From positions 186,001 to 250,000 of the forward strand of contig JADJPK010000007.1 of NCBI GenBank assembly GCA_016713305.1: a DNA stretch of 64,000 bases, given 5' to 3'. Each line of letters opens with the position of its first letter. Position 1 is the first letter of the stretch. This stretch comes from Betaproteobacteria bacterium (GTDB lineage Bacteria; Pseudomonadota; Gammaproteobacteria; Burkholderiales; Ga0077523). The notes below the pieces were generated by a model that saw only the letters and a list, made by a program, of their open reading frames with translations, was not told where the DNA came from and did no database searches. Below, one piece after another: positions 1 to 8,853 of this stretch. A program made the position numbers and the translations under genes.

Positions 1-968
1 CGTGGAGACACTGCCCGGACCGCTCGTCCTGAGCACCGAATAGCTTGCGTCCGTGAAGGTGTCGACCTCGTTGTCGAACTTGTCCAGGTACAGACGCAAG
101 CGCAGGGACTCCCGCTCTCCAAGGCCGGTTCGTGAGATGAAGTAGAGGCTCTCCTTGTCCCAGAATGGCCACTGCCCGAAGCGGGCGGAAGCCGGGTCGG
201 TCGAGGGTGGCTGTCCCTTCTTGCCGTTCTGCTGGAGATACGTGAGGGCGTACTCGTCGTCTCCCCGTGGGGTGAAGCCCAGTTTCAGCGACACCTTGTC
301 GTCGCGGAAATGCGAGTTATTCCGCGTATTGCCGTCCTCTGTGGCGGTGGGCTGAAATCCGAAGACATCCGGAATCCGTCTGCGTCACGATACGAGACGC
401 CTGCCTGGACGTACCAGCGCTCGTGCCGGCTGCCCACGTTCGCATCGGCCCGATGCGCGTTCCCCTGGCCGATGCCCACGGTAACGTCGCCTTCCAGTTC
501 CCGCGAGGGACGTCGCGAGATGAGATTGATCGCACCTCCCAGGGTGTTCGGTCCATACGCCACCGAGCTGAATCCCTTGGCCACCTGGATGCCGGAGAGA
601 TCCGCAGTTGCAAAGCGGCCGAAGTCGACATAGCCATCGTAGGGCACGTAGACCGGAATGCCATCTATGAACAGGGGCGTCTGGCGAGGGTCGTACCCCC
701 GCATGTATACGGTTTGTTCGTTGCGGACATTGCTCGTGACCGCGATGCCAGACAAGAGGTTCAGCGCATCGCTCACCGTGGGCCGGTCGAATCGGCGGAT
801 CTCGTCTGCCGTGACGACGGACGAAACCTGTTCCGAAAGGATCTCGCCGACCTCGGGTCGCTTGGCCGTGACGAGAACCGTTCCGAGATGGAACACCCCG
901 GCATCGGCGGCGAGTGCCGTGCAGGGGACCGAGAGGGCGAACACCGTGAGACACGACGTACGTGACAT
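1..968 (-). CDS. TonB-dependent outer-membrane receptor (3' end beyond window; one frameshift)
   Basis: N-terminal part of a TonB-dependent receptor, an outer-membrane gated channel energised by TonB-ExbBD. The ATG at 968 begins a signal peptide (MSRTSCLTVFALSVPCTALAA). A plug domain follows, with a TonB-box-like stretch (LGTVLVTAKRPE), then DRPTVSDALNLLSGIAV, YMRGYDPRQTPLFIDGIPVY and the conserved VAYGPNTLGGAINLISRRP. A frame change near 355-357 (AAA run; restoring one A reads DFQPTATEDG) separates this from barrel sequence that stays open to base 1. The gene is divergent from a porin and ModA, across a gap with two ModE-like operators, so molybdate or tungstate complexes are a candidate substrate; that is inference. 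Siderophore or cobalamin uptake cannot be excluded from sequence. The family call is firm, the substrate is not. Confidence 0.9.
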
Positions 969-1108
969 GAAATGGCCCTTGGGCATGTCGACGGTTTCTC
1001 GGCCAGCCGCGTGTCCTCGATTGGGGCCGCTCTTGCGATACGGCAGGCGGATTTCGGATTCGGCACGACGCGACGCGCGAGTCATGCCGGTAGACAGGCC
1101 GGCAATTG

Positions 1109-1132
1109 CGTTATAGTGTGCAGAATATAACG
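1109..1132. promoter_or_regulatory. Candidate ModE operator 1
   Basis: The sequence reads CGTTATA, 10 bases, TATAACG: a perfect 7-bp inverted repeat in a 24-bp frame, preceded by ATTG and followed by AT. ModE operators of molybdate genes have CGTTAT/ATAACG half-sites with the same overall length (as upstream of E. coli modA). It lies about 140 bp upstream of the TonB receptor start. A modA gene is in the same locus, which supports the reading. No modE gene is visible in the window. Confidence 0.6.
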
Positions 1133-1233
1133 ATAGGCGGCAACATCCATCTCCATTTTTTGGGTTCGATGGATGCACACGGACGCCAAGATTCGCGAGG
1201 ACACTGATCGCGCGCATCTGATAGTTGACATTG

Positions 1234-1257
1234 CGATATGTCCGGAACAACATAACG
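1234..1257. promoter_or_regulatory. Candidate ModE operator 2
   Basis: The sequence reads CGATATGT, 8 bases, ACATAACG: an inverted repeat with one mismatch in 8 bp, again 24 bp long and again preceded by ATTG. Its right half ACATAACG equals the right half I recall for the E. coli modA operator. It lies about 100 bp before the porin start, so each divergent gene would have its own site. Confidence 0.55.
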
Positions 1258-1357
1258 CGGCATCCAGGCGCAGGTTCTTCCGCATCGGACTCGGGTTGAC
1301 GGTGGGCCAACCGTCGAAACGCGGAGGACCTCCCGCGCCAAAAGGCGGTGCGGCCCG

Positions 1358-2946
1358 GTGAGGGGGCCGGCTGGGATCGCCCACGCAGCGGCTGCCGATG
1401 AACCGGAACCCACCCTCAAGCGTGTGCAGCAGCTCGAATCCGTGGTGGAATCGCTGGCGGCGCAGCTGGATGCACTTCGCCTTGAACTACAGAACGCCAG
1501 ACGTGAACTCGAAGCCGCCCGTGGGACGGCTACGCCTGCCGAGGCTCCGCCGGCCGGGCATGCCGCGGATCTGCCTCCCACCCGGCGCGAGTTGAATGAA
1601 GCGCTCGCCACAGCACAGGAGGCGAAGGAACAGGCCGCCTCCATCCAGCAACGCTTCGACCAGCAGGGGGTGCAGGCGAGCTTCACGGACGGCCTCACCT
1701 TCCAGGACCCGCGAGGCCGCTGGACGCTCAAGATGATGGGGAGGGCGCAGCTGGATTACCGCCATTTCCTCGGCGCCGAAGAAACGCTCGCCGACACCTT
1801 CAGCGTCCGCCGAGCCCGGCTGGGGGCGCAGGCCACGCTGTTCAAGGACTACCTGGTCCAAGTGGAAGGCGAGTTTTCGGGCAGCTCGGTCACCATGACC
1901 AACGGCTTTCTCGAATTGCAGTGGTTCCCGCGGCGAAGGTCCGCATGGGGCAGTTCAAGCCGCAGTTCGGTCTGGAGCAGACTCTGCTCGACTTGCAGAG
2001 CGATTTCCAGGAGCGATCCCTCACCCAGAACCTGCTCGACGGCAACGGTCTCAACTACGACCGGGGAATCATGGTTCACGGCGCACCGTGGAAGCCTGTC
2101 TACTACGCCGTGATGGTGTCCAACGGGACGGGCGTGGGGCTGGACGAGCAAGGCCGCAACGCCTCCGAGGCCCGTGCGGACAGCAAGGATGTCACCTTGA
2201 GAGGTGTCGTCGACTTCGCTCAACTGATCGACGTGCAGGACGCGGTCCTGCACGCAGGGTTGTCCTGGAAGTCAGGCAAGCAGGCCAACAGGCAGACGGC
2301 GCAGGCGGACGCCTTCGCCGCGCCGGCGTTCCGGACCGAGTCTCGCGGACTGACGTTCTTCACGCCGCAGTCTTTCTTCGGCGCGGGCGGCACGACGGGC
2401 GAGATCGAACGTACGCTCCAGGCGTTCGAGATGTCGACCTCCTGGCGGTCGCTGCGTTTGACCGGAGAGTGGTGGAAGGGGACCTATGCGGGTGCCAGAA
2501 CCCCCACGGCTGGAACCCCGGCGGAGTTCTCGCGCGACATTACGGCCAGTTACGTGAGCCTGCTGTGGCTCGCCAGTGGCGAGGTATGGTCCGACTACTA
2601 CGGTGGCGGCTACTGGCAGAAGGTGCGGCCCAACAACCGCTTCTCGTTCGAGCCGGGCGGGGGCTGGGGTGCGTGGGAGCTGGGTCTGCGCTACAGCCAG
2701 ATGAATGCCTCCGACTTTCGCGGCACGAACGGCGCGGGTACTGGCCAGGTGTCCGCCACTGCCCCGGTGACTCAGGCGACCACCAAGGCCGACGCCTGGA
2801 CGGCACAGATCAAGTGGATCCAGAACAACTACGCGCGCTGGCTGCTGAGCTACGTGCAGACGCGGTTCGATACGCCGGTCCTCGTCAACGGGGTGGCGAT
2901 AGAGCGCGAGGAGGCCATCCTCTTCCGCGCACAGGTGGATTTCTGA
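1358..2946 (+). CDS. Porin of the phosphate-selective OprO/OprP family (one frameshift)
   Basis: Outer-membrane porin. The start given is a GTG. The mature part seems to begin after AGIAHAAAADE, but no full signal peptide is readable upstream, so the true start is uncertain. An N-terminal coiled coil (about residues 20-60, LKRVQQLESVVESLAAQLDA) precedes the barrel, as in OprO/OprP relatives. Barrel landmarks are GRAQLDYRHF, FSVRRARLGAQATLFKDYLVQVEGEF and RMGQFKPQFGLEQ, ending in ILFRAQVDF with a terminal Phe. The frame changes near 1929 (probably one missing G in CCCGCGG); downstream the frame is open to 2946. ModA follows after 34 bp, suggesting that the porin admits the oxyanion that ModA binds. 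Family assignment is good; substrate is inferred. Confidence 0.82.
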
Positions 2947-2980
2947 TGATTACCAGAACGATGCAAGGCAGGAACCCGAA

Positions 2981-3736
2981 ATGAAGCGATTGAAGAACCT
3001 GATGTGTGCCGTGCTGCTGGGAACGGCTGCCGCAGGGAATGCCATGGCGGCGGACATCACCGTTTCCGCGGCATCGAGTCTGACCAACGCCTTCCAGGAG
3101 ATCGGACGGCAGTTCGAGAAGGAACGCCCTCAAGACCGTGTCCTGTTCAACTTCGGATCCTCCGGGCAGTTGGTGCAGCAGATCGTCCGCGGAGCGCCGG
3201 TGGATGTGTTCGCTTCGGCCGACGAGGACTCCATGAACAAGGCGGAGAAGGAAGGGGCGATCGACCGCCCGTCTCGATTCGATTTCGCTCGCAACCTGCT
3301 TGTGCTGATCGTGCCGGTGGATTCGCGACTCACCGTGCGGACACTGCGTGACGTCTCCCAGCCGGCCTTCGGGCGGATCGCCATCGGCAATCCGGACTCG
3401 GTCCCAGCCGGGCGGTACGCCAAGGCGGCCCTGGAAAAGGCGGGCCTCTGGAGCGCGTTGCAGGACCGGCTCGTCAACACCGTGAATGTCAGGCAGGCGC
3501 TCGACTACGTGGCACGCGGCGAGGCCGACGCGGGATTCGTCTATGGCAGCGACGCCAGGCTCATGCCCTCCCGCGTGAGATCCGCGCTGGAAGTGGAGGT
3601 GCCGCAGCCGATCCTCTATCCGGTGGCTGTCGTGAGGGGCGGCGGCAACAGGAGCGGAGGCGCGGCATTCGTCGCCTATCTCAAGTCAAGGGCCGCACTG
3701 GACATCCTGGTCAAGTACGGATTCCAGACGCCATGA
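2981..3736 (+). CDS. modA: Molybdate/tungstate ABC transporter substrate-binding protein
   Basis: Periplasmic oxyanion-binding protein. It has a signal peptide (residues 1-23, ending GNAMA-ADITV), then the family signatures SAASSLTNAFQEIG (ligand Ser residues), FNFGSSGQLVQQI and GAPVDVFASADEDSMNKA, the middle motif GNPDSVPAGRYAKAAL, and GEADAGFVYGSDA near the C-terminus. Length 251 aa is normal for ModA. The gene sits 34 bp behind the porin and appears co-transcribed. modB and modC, expected next, are absent: crcB follows after 137 bp. The permease and ATPase must be elsewhere, or this ModA serves another system. Sulfate or other oxyanions are less likely given the ASSL motif. Confidence 0.9.
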   Translation: MKRLKNLMCAVLLGTAAAGNAMAADITVSAASSLTNAFQEIGRQFEKERPQDRVLFNFGSSGQLVQQIVRGAPVDVFASADEDSMNKAEKEGAIDRPSRFDFARNLLVLIVPVDSRLTVRTLRDVSQPAFGRIAIGNPDSVPAGRYAKAALEKAGLWSALQDRLVNTVNVRQALDYVARGEADAGFVYGSDARLMPSRVRSALEVEVPQPILYPVAVVRGGGNRSGGAAFVAYLKSRAALDILVKYGFQTP

Positions 3737-3873
3737 GCGCAGACGCATGACGCAAGGATCCTGCGGAACGCCCGCTCTCAGCGATAGGGTCGGCGCCATG
3801 GCTCGCTCTTGACGGTCCGCGTCCGGGTTTTGCTCCACGCCGCTGCTATCATCCACGGCATCGTCGGCGAGGG

Positions 3874-4266
3874 GTGGACGTGACCATAGGCGGGTTCTTT
3901 GCGGTGGGGCTGGGCGCGGCGCTGGGCGCGTGGCTGCGCTGGATTCTCGGCGTCTTCTTCAATCCGCTCTTTCCCACCCTGCCGCTGGGCACGCTCGCTG
4001 CCAATCTCGGCGGCGGATATCTCATCGGGGTGGCGGTGGAGTTCTTCGGAACGCGCGCGGGTCTTCCCCCCGAGTACCGCCTGTTCGCGATCACCGGCTT
4101 TCTGGGCGGGCTGACGACCTTCTCGACCTTCTCGGCCGAGGCCGTCAATCTCTTTTCTCGCGGGCAGCTCGCGTGGGCGGCCGCGCACGTCGGGAGCCAC
4201 CTGGCGGGATCGCTCCTCCTGACCATGCTGGGCATCCAGACCGTGCGATCGTTGCAGGGAGCATGA
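3874..4266 (+). CDS. crcB: Fluoride exporter CrcB/FluC
   Basis: Small dimeric fluoride channel of the inner membrane that lowers cytoplasmic fluoride. The protein is 130 aa with four hydrophobic helices. Family motifs are GAALGAWLRWILG (N-terminal G-x-x-R-W), GTLAANLGGGYLIG (helix 2, with the conserved Asn) and the central signature GFLGGLTTFSTFSAE, whose Phe and Thr residues line the fluoride path. A GTG start is used. The stop overlaps the next start in ATGA, so it is translationally coupled to the DUF190 gene. I searched the 137-bp leader for a fluoride riboswitch and saw none. Confidence 0.95.
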   Translation: MDVTIGGFFAVGLGAALGAWLRWILGVFFNPLFPTLPLGTLAANLGGGYLIGVAVEFFGTRAGLPPEYRLFAITGFLGGLTTFSTFSAEAVNLFSRGQLAWAAAHVGSHLAGSLLLTMLGIQTVRSLQGA

Positions 4267-4595
4267 CCATGACCGGCACCGTGATCCTTCAGCTCTATTT
4301 CGCCGAGAACGACCGCCACCGCGGCGAACTCGCGTACGAATGGGTGCTCGAACGCAGCAAGGCGCTCGGAATTCCAGGCGGCACCGCGCTGAGAGGAATC
4401 GCGGGTTACGGCAGGCACGGGGTGCTGGAACAGGAGGGCTTCTTCGAGCTGGCTGCCAATCTGCCGATCGTGCTTCAGTTCGTGTGCGCGGCCGCCAAGG
4501 CGCAGGAACTCCTGCAGCTGCTCGCGGCCGAGAGGCTGGCGGTCTTTCATACCCAGGCGGCGGTCGAAGCCGGATGGACCGTACCGCCTCAATGA
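4263..4595 (+). CDS. DUF190 family PII-like protein
   Basis: Cytoplasmic protein of 110 aa. The pattern LQLYFAENDRHRGELAYEWVLERSKALGIPGGTALRGIAGYGRHG is the usual N-terminal half of DUF190, a ferredoxin-like fold resembling PII proteins; LPIVLQFV matches the later strand. Genes of this family are commonly next to crcB, as here (ATGA overlap with crcB upstream and ATGA overlap with the decarboxylase downstream). A role in sensing or modulating fluoride export is plausible but unproven. Start chosen from the overlap: MTMTGTVILQ. Confidence 0.9.
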   Translation: MTMTGTVILQLYFAENDRHRGELAYEWVLERSKALGIPGGTALRGIAGYGRHGVLEQEGFFELAANLPIVLQFVCAAAKAQELLQLLAAERLAVFHTQAAVEAGWTVPPQ

Positions 4596-6295
4596 ACGGG
4601 GACTCCATGGACAACGCCTCTTCGATCGCACCCCACACGCTGAGCGGGCGCGACGCGTTCGTCCGGCTCCTCGCTTCAGAGGGCGTCGACACGCTGTTCG
4701 GCAATCCCGGCACCACCGAGTTGGCGATCATGGAAGCGCTCGGCACGCAATCCGACATCGGCTATGTGCTGGGATTGCAGGAATCCGTCGTGGTCGCAAT
4801 GGCCGACGGCTATGCGCGTGCGTCAGGGCGCCTGGCCGCCTGCAACGTGCACGTGGCCCCGGGGCTGGGCAACGCCATGGGCGCCCTGTACAACGCGAAG
4901 TTCTACGGCTCGCCGCTGCTGGTCACCGCCGGCCAGCAGGAGCAGGGGCACGGCCTCATGGAGCCACTGCTGTACGACCCCCTGGTTCCGATCGCGCAGC
5001 CGCTGGTGAAATGGGCTGTCGAGTGCACGCGGGTGGAGGATCTGCCGCGCATCGTGCGGCGAGCGGCCAAGGTCGCGCTCACGCCCCCCACGGGCCCGGT
5101 GTTCCTGAGTCTGCCGGGCGACGTGCTGGATGCCTCGGCGGTGCTGGACATGGGGGCGCCGACGCGCGTGGATTCCGCAGTGCGTCCGGTGGACGCGACG
5201 ATTGCGCGCCTCGCCTCCCGCCTGCGTTCCGCACGCCACCCCGTGCTCATCGCCGGTCACGAGCTCGCCACGCGCAATGCCCTGGCAGAGGCGGCGGAGC
5301 TGGCGGAGGTGCTGGGGGCCCCCGTGCTGCAGCAGACGGTCCCCTATGCGGCGCAGTTCTTCTCGGAGCACCCGGCTTTCCTGGGCGCGCTCACGCGCAA
5401 CCAGACGCAGGTGCGGGCCGCTCTCGAGCCCTACGACCTGCTGGTGTTTCTCGGGTCGGATGTCCTTCGAATGTCCGTGCACAGTCCGGTCGACGCCATG
5501 CCGCCCGGAAAGTCCGTGATCCAGATTGCCGAGCGGGACTGGGAACTGGCCAAGAACTACCCGGCCGAGATCGCCGTCCGGGCCGACGTGAAATCGACCC
5601 TGCGTGCCGTGGTGGATTGGCTGAGGCGCGAGTCCGGTCCTGCCGATGGGCAAGCCGCCGCGGCCCGCATCGCCGCGCTCGCGCCGCAGAACTGGTCGGC
5701 GAAGCGCGTTCACGCGGCCGAGCAGGCGCTCAAGTTTTCCGGCCGGACGCCGTTGGAACCCGCATTTCTGACGAAGGTTCTGGCGGATGCGATTCCGGGC
5801 GATGCGGTGGTGGTGGAGGAAGCCCTCACGGCAGGGTTTCCCCTCCTGGGCTTCCTGCGCCTGCGCGACCACCAGGGCTTCTACGGGCTTGCGTCCGGCG
5901 GGATCGGCTTTGCGATGGGCGGCGCCGTGGGCATCAGTCTGGCGCTGGCTGACCGCCCGGTCGTGGCGCTCGTGGGCGATGGCAGCGCCATGTACTCGAT
6001 CCAGGCGCTCTGGACCGCTGCTCACCTGCGGCGGCCGATCACGTATGTCATCGCGAACAACCGCAGCTACCGCATCCTCAAGGAACGGCTCCAGTCATTC
6101 CGCAAGACCGATCGATTCATCGGCATGGATCTTCGCGAACCGTCCATCGACTTCGTCGCGCTGGCGCAGTCGATGGGGGTTCCGGCGCGGCGCATCGACG
6201 ATCCGGCCGCGTTCGAGCCGGCGCTTCGCGCGGCTGTGGCGAGCGGCGGTCCGACTCTTCTCGACGTCTCGGTCGCGGACGGTTACGGCGGCTGA
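4592..6295 (+). CDS. Thiamine-diphosphate enzyme, benzoylformate decarboxylase-like
   Basis: ThDP-dependent 2-oxoacid decarboxylase or related lyase, 567 aa. The N-terminal Pyr domain has FGNPGTTELAIMEAL, the activating Glu in LGLQESVVVAMADGYARASG, and NVHVAPGLGNAMGALYNA, with the His equivalent to His70 of benzoylformate decarboxylase. The C-terminal PP domain has GGIGFAMGGAVGISLALA and the ThDP/Mg motif GDGSAMYSIQALWTAA...VIANNRSY. The Ser26 of Pseudomonas benzoylformate decarboxylase is Thr here (GNPGTT), so substrate range may differ. It overlaps the DUF190 stop in ATGA (a second ATG at 4607 is possible), which puts it in one transcript with crcB. No mandelate-pathway genes are nearby, so the physiological substrate is open. 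Confidence 0.85.
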   Translation: MNGDSMDNASSIAPHTLSGRDAFVRLLASEGVDTLFGNPGTTELAIMEALGTQSDIGYVLGLQESVVVAMADGYARASGRLAACNVHVAPGLGNAMGALYNAKFYGSPLLVTAGQQEQGHGLMEPLLYDPLVPIAQPLVKWAVECTRVEDLPRIVRRAAKVALTPPTGPVFLSLPGDVLDASAVLDMGAPTRVDSAVRPVDATIARLASRLRSARHPVLIAGHELATRNALAEAAELAEVLGAPVLQQTVPYAAQFFSEHPAFLGALTRNQTQVRAALEPYDLLVFLGSDVLRMSVHSPVDAMPPGKSVIQIAERDWELAKNYPAEIAVRADVKSTLRAVVDWLRRESGPADGQAAAARIAALAPQNWSAKRVHAAEQALKFSGRTPLEPAFLTKVLADAIPGDAVVVEEALTAGFPLLGFLRLRDHQGFYGLASGGIGFAMGGAVGISLALADRPVVALVGDGSAMYSIQALWTAAHLRRPITYVIANNRSYRILKERLQSFRKTDRFIGMDLREPSIDFVALAQSMGVPARRIDDPAAFEPALRAAVASGGPTLLDVSVADGYGG

Positions 6296-6385
6296 CGCGC
6301 TCATCCCGCGGATTCTTCCGCGGCCACCTGTCACCCGGGCTTCCGCCAGAGGCGGACCGGTCCTGTTTCCCCGGAGGAACGAGCC

Positions 6386-6997
6386 ATGAACATCGAGGCC
6401 GCCGCGTCCGTTGCACCGAATGTTCCGAGCAACCCCTTCCCCGCACTGCCCCAGGAAGACGAGCGGGACCTGCGCGATCTGTTCGCCCGCTGGGAGGATC
6501 TGGCCAAGTCGGAGCATTCCATGCCGCCCGTCTCTCCGCTCATCTTCCGGCTGCTGCGCATGGACCGCGATGCGCCGCTGGCCGTGGGCGAGGTGACCGA
6601 GATCGTGGAAAGCGATCCCATCCTCACGGCCCGCCTGCTGGGGCTGGCGAATTCGGCGCTCTTCGTCCGGCCCGGCAAGCCGATCTCGGACGTGAAGTCG
6701 GCCGTCATCCGGCTGGGCATCAACGAAGCCTTCGAGGAGACGTTCACCCAGCTCTTCGGCATGTGGGTGCGCCACATTTCGTTGTATCTCGCCGATCATC
6801 TGCACGACGCGGTCACCCAGCACGAAGCGTGGTCCTTCCAGACGCCGTCGGCCTACCCGCTCGGCTGCATTCCCCACGTGCCCGAGAACGTGACGGCCGC
6901 GCTGGTGGCGCTGGGCCTGGACGACAAACTGGAAGGCATCATCGAGCGCGTGGCGCTCCAGAGCGCTCGCATCGAATCGCTCGCGCGCATGCCCTGA
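6386..6997 (+). CDS. HDOD-like signalling protein (short)
   Basis: 203-aa cytoplasmic protein with a good ribosome site (GGAGG, 8 bp before the ATG). Residues 45-115 (MPPVSPLIFRLLRMDRDAPL, EIVESDPILTARLLGLANSALF, KPISDVKSAVIRLGINE) match the first half of HDOD domains, which occur in bacterial signal-transduction proteins. The later part (WVRHISLYLADHLHDAV onward) does not follow the usual HDOD pattern, so the domain is either divergent or altered by an indel. No partner domain is present. It stands alone 90 bp after the decarboxylase. Confidence 0.6.
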   Translation: MNIEAAASVAPNVPSNPFPALPQEDERDLRDLFARWEDLAKSEHSMPPVSPLIFRLLRMDRDAPLAVGEVTEIVESDPILTARLLGLANSALFVRPGKPISDVKSAVIRLGINEAFEETFTQLFGMWVRHISLYLADHLHDAVTQHEAWSFQTPSAYPLGCIPHVPENVTAALVALGLDDKLEGIIERVALQSARIESLARMP

Positions 6998-7131
6998 TCG
7001 TGGCGGGTTGACGGAACGCGTCCGGCGGTGCCATTGTCGCCGCCGGCCGGAGGGCAGGGCAGGGCAGCGCGATTCTCCTCCCTGTTTTCTCCGTCCACGA
7101 TGTCTACCATCCAGCGTCCCGGGGACCCCTC

Positions 7132-7959
7132 ATGCCGACCGATGTCGTCACGTTCTACGACACCCATCCGATCAACGAAGAACAGGTGCTGCGCGCCCTG
7201 GCCGAGAAGGGCATCGATCCCGGCCGCCTGAGCGAGAAGGATCTGCAGGCGCACGATCAGGACCATTTCGGCGGGCTCGAAGCGAACGATTCGCTGATCG
7301 CGATGGCGGGCATCGGTCCGCAGCATCGCGTGCTGGACGTCTGCTCGGGATTGGGTGGCCCTGCCCGGTACCTGGCGGACAAGGTCGGATGCCGCGTCGT
7401 GGGCCTGGACTTGAACCGCAGCCGGTACGAAGGCGCACAGCGCTTCACCCAGCTTGCCCGTCTTGACCATCTGGTCACTTTCGAGAACGGCAACGCCCTG
7501 GAAATGCCGTTCGAGGCTGGAACGTTCGATGTGGTGATGGGGCAGGAAGCCTGGTGCCATGTCCCCCACAAACCGCGGCTCATCGCCGAATGCGCGCGCG
7601 TGCTCAAGCCGGGGGGCTGCTTTGCCTTCACCGACATCCTGCGTCGCGACGGACTGAGCGAGGCCGAGATGGCCCGGCTGCGGGTCGACATGGCGTTCCC
7701 CGATCTCGAAACGTTGTCAGGCTATTCCAGCCTGCTCGAGGCCAACGGCTGCACCGTGGAACGCTGCGACGACCTCAGCCCCTGGTGGACCCAGGTGCTC
7801 GTGGACCGTCTGGCGATGTACCGCAGCCTGGGCACCGACACGGCACGCAAGTTCGGTCAGGCGCGATCGGCCGCATGGGACGAGTTCTACGCCTTCTTCG
7901 TGGGGCTGTATCAGCTCGGCCGCCTGGGCGGCGGACGTTTCATCGCGCGCAAACGGTGA
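7132..7959 (+). CDS. SAM-dependent class I methyltransferase
   Basis: 275-aa soluble methyltransferase. The SAM-binding motif I is VLDVCSGLGGPARYLADKVG, motif II is VVGLDLNRSRYEGAQ, and the post-motif is FDVVMGQEAWCHVPHKPRLIAECARVLKPGGCFAFTDIL. The N-terminal YDTHPINEEQVLRAL and HDQDHFGGLEAND resemble the arrangement in glycine/sarcosine and related small-molecule N-methyltransferases, in which a short helix precedes the Rossmann fold. The substrate is unknown; neighbours give no clue. The start ATG is preceded by a weak GGGGA site. Confidence 0.85.
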   Translation: MPTDVVTFYDTHPINEEQVLRALAEKGIDPGRLSEKDLQAHDQDHFGGLEANDSLIAMAGIGPQHRVLDVCSGLGGPARYLADKVGCRVVGLDLNRSRYEGAQRFTQLARLDHLVTFENGNALEMPFEAGTFDVVMGQEAWCHVPHKPRLIAECARVLKPGGCFAFTDILRRDGLSEAEMARLRVDMAFPDLETLSGYSSLLEANGCTVERCDDLSPWWTQVLVDRLAMYRSLGTDTARKFGQARSAAWDEFYAFFVGLYQLGRLGGGRFIARKR

Positions 7960-7995
7960 CGTCGTTCGCCCGATCGACGCCCTCCGATGCGGCTG

Positions 7996-8853
7996 TCAGG
8001 GCTTGAATCGCAGGCTCACCGTGGGATCGCCGGGCAGGCCGAGATAGCGGACGGTCACGGCCGTCCCGGCTTTCGGCGGTTGCGGCGGCAGGAAGGAGCC
8101 GAGGCTCAGCATCTGTCCCGGCGTCAGTTCCACGCCTTCATCGTGCAGTGATCGGGCGAGCCACAGCGCAGAGTTGAGCGGGTTGTCCATCAGCACAGAG
8201 CCGGACGCCCGGGCGCTTTCCGTTCCGTCCACTTCGATCACCACGGCCATCTGCGCGAGTGCGTCGGCGAACGCCTGATGGTTCTCGGCCCTGAGCGGTC
8301 GACCCAGCACGCCCAGGCGGGTGCCCACGTTGATCGCGACCAGCGCGGGGCCGGTGATCTTCACGTCGGGTGCCAGCATGAGATCGGGAAGTTCGATGAA
8401 CGGCACGATCGACTCGATGTATTCCAGCGCTTCGAGCGGGGTCGAGGCCTTGTGCAGCCCGGGTTTCTTCACGACTGCCACGAGGTCCGCTTCCCACATC
8501 GGGCGGGCGCCGAAGCGGGCCGGCAGTTCCACGTCCCCGGTCAGCAGCATGTCCCGCAGCATCGCGGCATGCACGGGAGTCGAGACGCCGAATCGTTCCT
8601 GTACGGCCTTGTTCGTGAGGCCTGCCTTGTAGCCCGCGACGGGACCCCAGGTGCCCGTCAGCGCATTCACCACCTTGCCCTGAGCGCAGAGCGCGTCGTC
8701 GAGCGATGCGGCGCTCGGAAGTCCTCTCGCGGGCCGGACGGCCGAAAAATCCGCGACGAACGCCGCCACCTCCGCGTCGTCCGGGCATGCGGCCTGAACA
8801 GTAAACGGGAGGCACAGCGAAGCGAGCACTGCAGCGATCGGGCGCAACGTCAT
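7996..8853 (-). CDS. Exported 2-keto-4-pentenoate hydratase-like protein
   Basis: 285 aa. The body matches the MhpD/fumarylacetoacetate-hydrolase group: GPVAGYKAGLTNKAVQERFG, MWEADLVAVVKK, LEALEYIESIVPFIELPDL, GPALVAINVG and LMDNPLNSALWLARSLHDEG, with the metal-ligand acidic residues expected around EADL and PFIELPD. Cytosolic homologues hydrate 2-hydroxypentadienoate in aromatic meta-cleavage. Here the N-terminus is a clear signal peptide (MTLRPIAAVLASLCLPFTVQAA), placing it in the periplasm, which is unusual. It overlaps the upstream MHS transporter in ATGA and should share its transcript; together they suggest handling of a small organic acid. Confidence 0.8.
   Translation of the reverse strand: MTLRPIAAVLASLCLPFTVQAACPDDAEVAAFVADFSAVRPARGLPSAASLDDALCAQGKVVNALTGTWGPVAGYKAGLTNKAVQERFGVSTPVHAAMLRDMLLTGDVELPARFGARPMWEADLVAVVKKPGLHKASTPLEALEYIESIVPFIELPDLMLAPDVKITGPALVAINVGTRLGVLGRPLRAENHQAFADALAQMAVVIEVDGTESARASGSVLMDNPLNSALWLARSLHDEGVELTPGQMLSLGSFLPPQPPKAGTAVTVRYLGLPGDPTVSLRFKP

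Larger units (their letters stand above)
969..1357. other. Divergent regulatory gap between TonB receptor and porin
   Basis: This 389-bp gap is clearly more AT-rich in its middle than the surrounding genes. It holds two 24-bp inverted repeats, listed separately. No convincing gene was found. The stretch 1258-1357 reads in frame into the porin but lacks a recognisable signal-peptide core, so the porin start may be damaged by an indel here. Confidence 0.6.

Noticed and set aside
1173..1361. Small plus-strand open frame before the porin
   Set aside because: It starts before and runs through the second operator-like repeat, has no ribosome site and shows no protein motif.
3737..3873. Fluoride riboswitch before crcB
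   Set aside because: The leader does not contain the conserved pseudoknot sequence pattern of the crcB motif.
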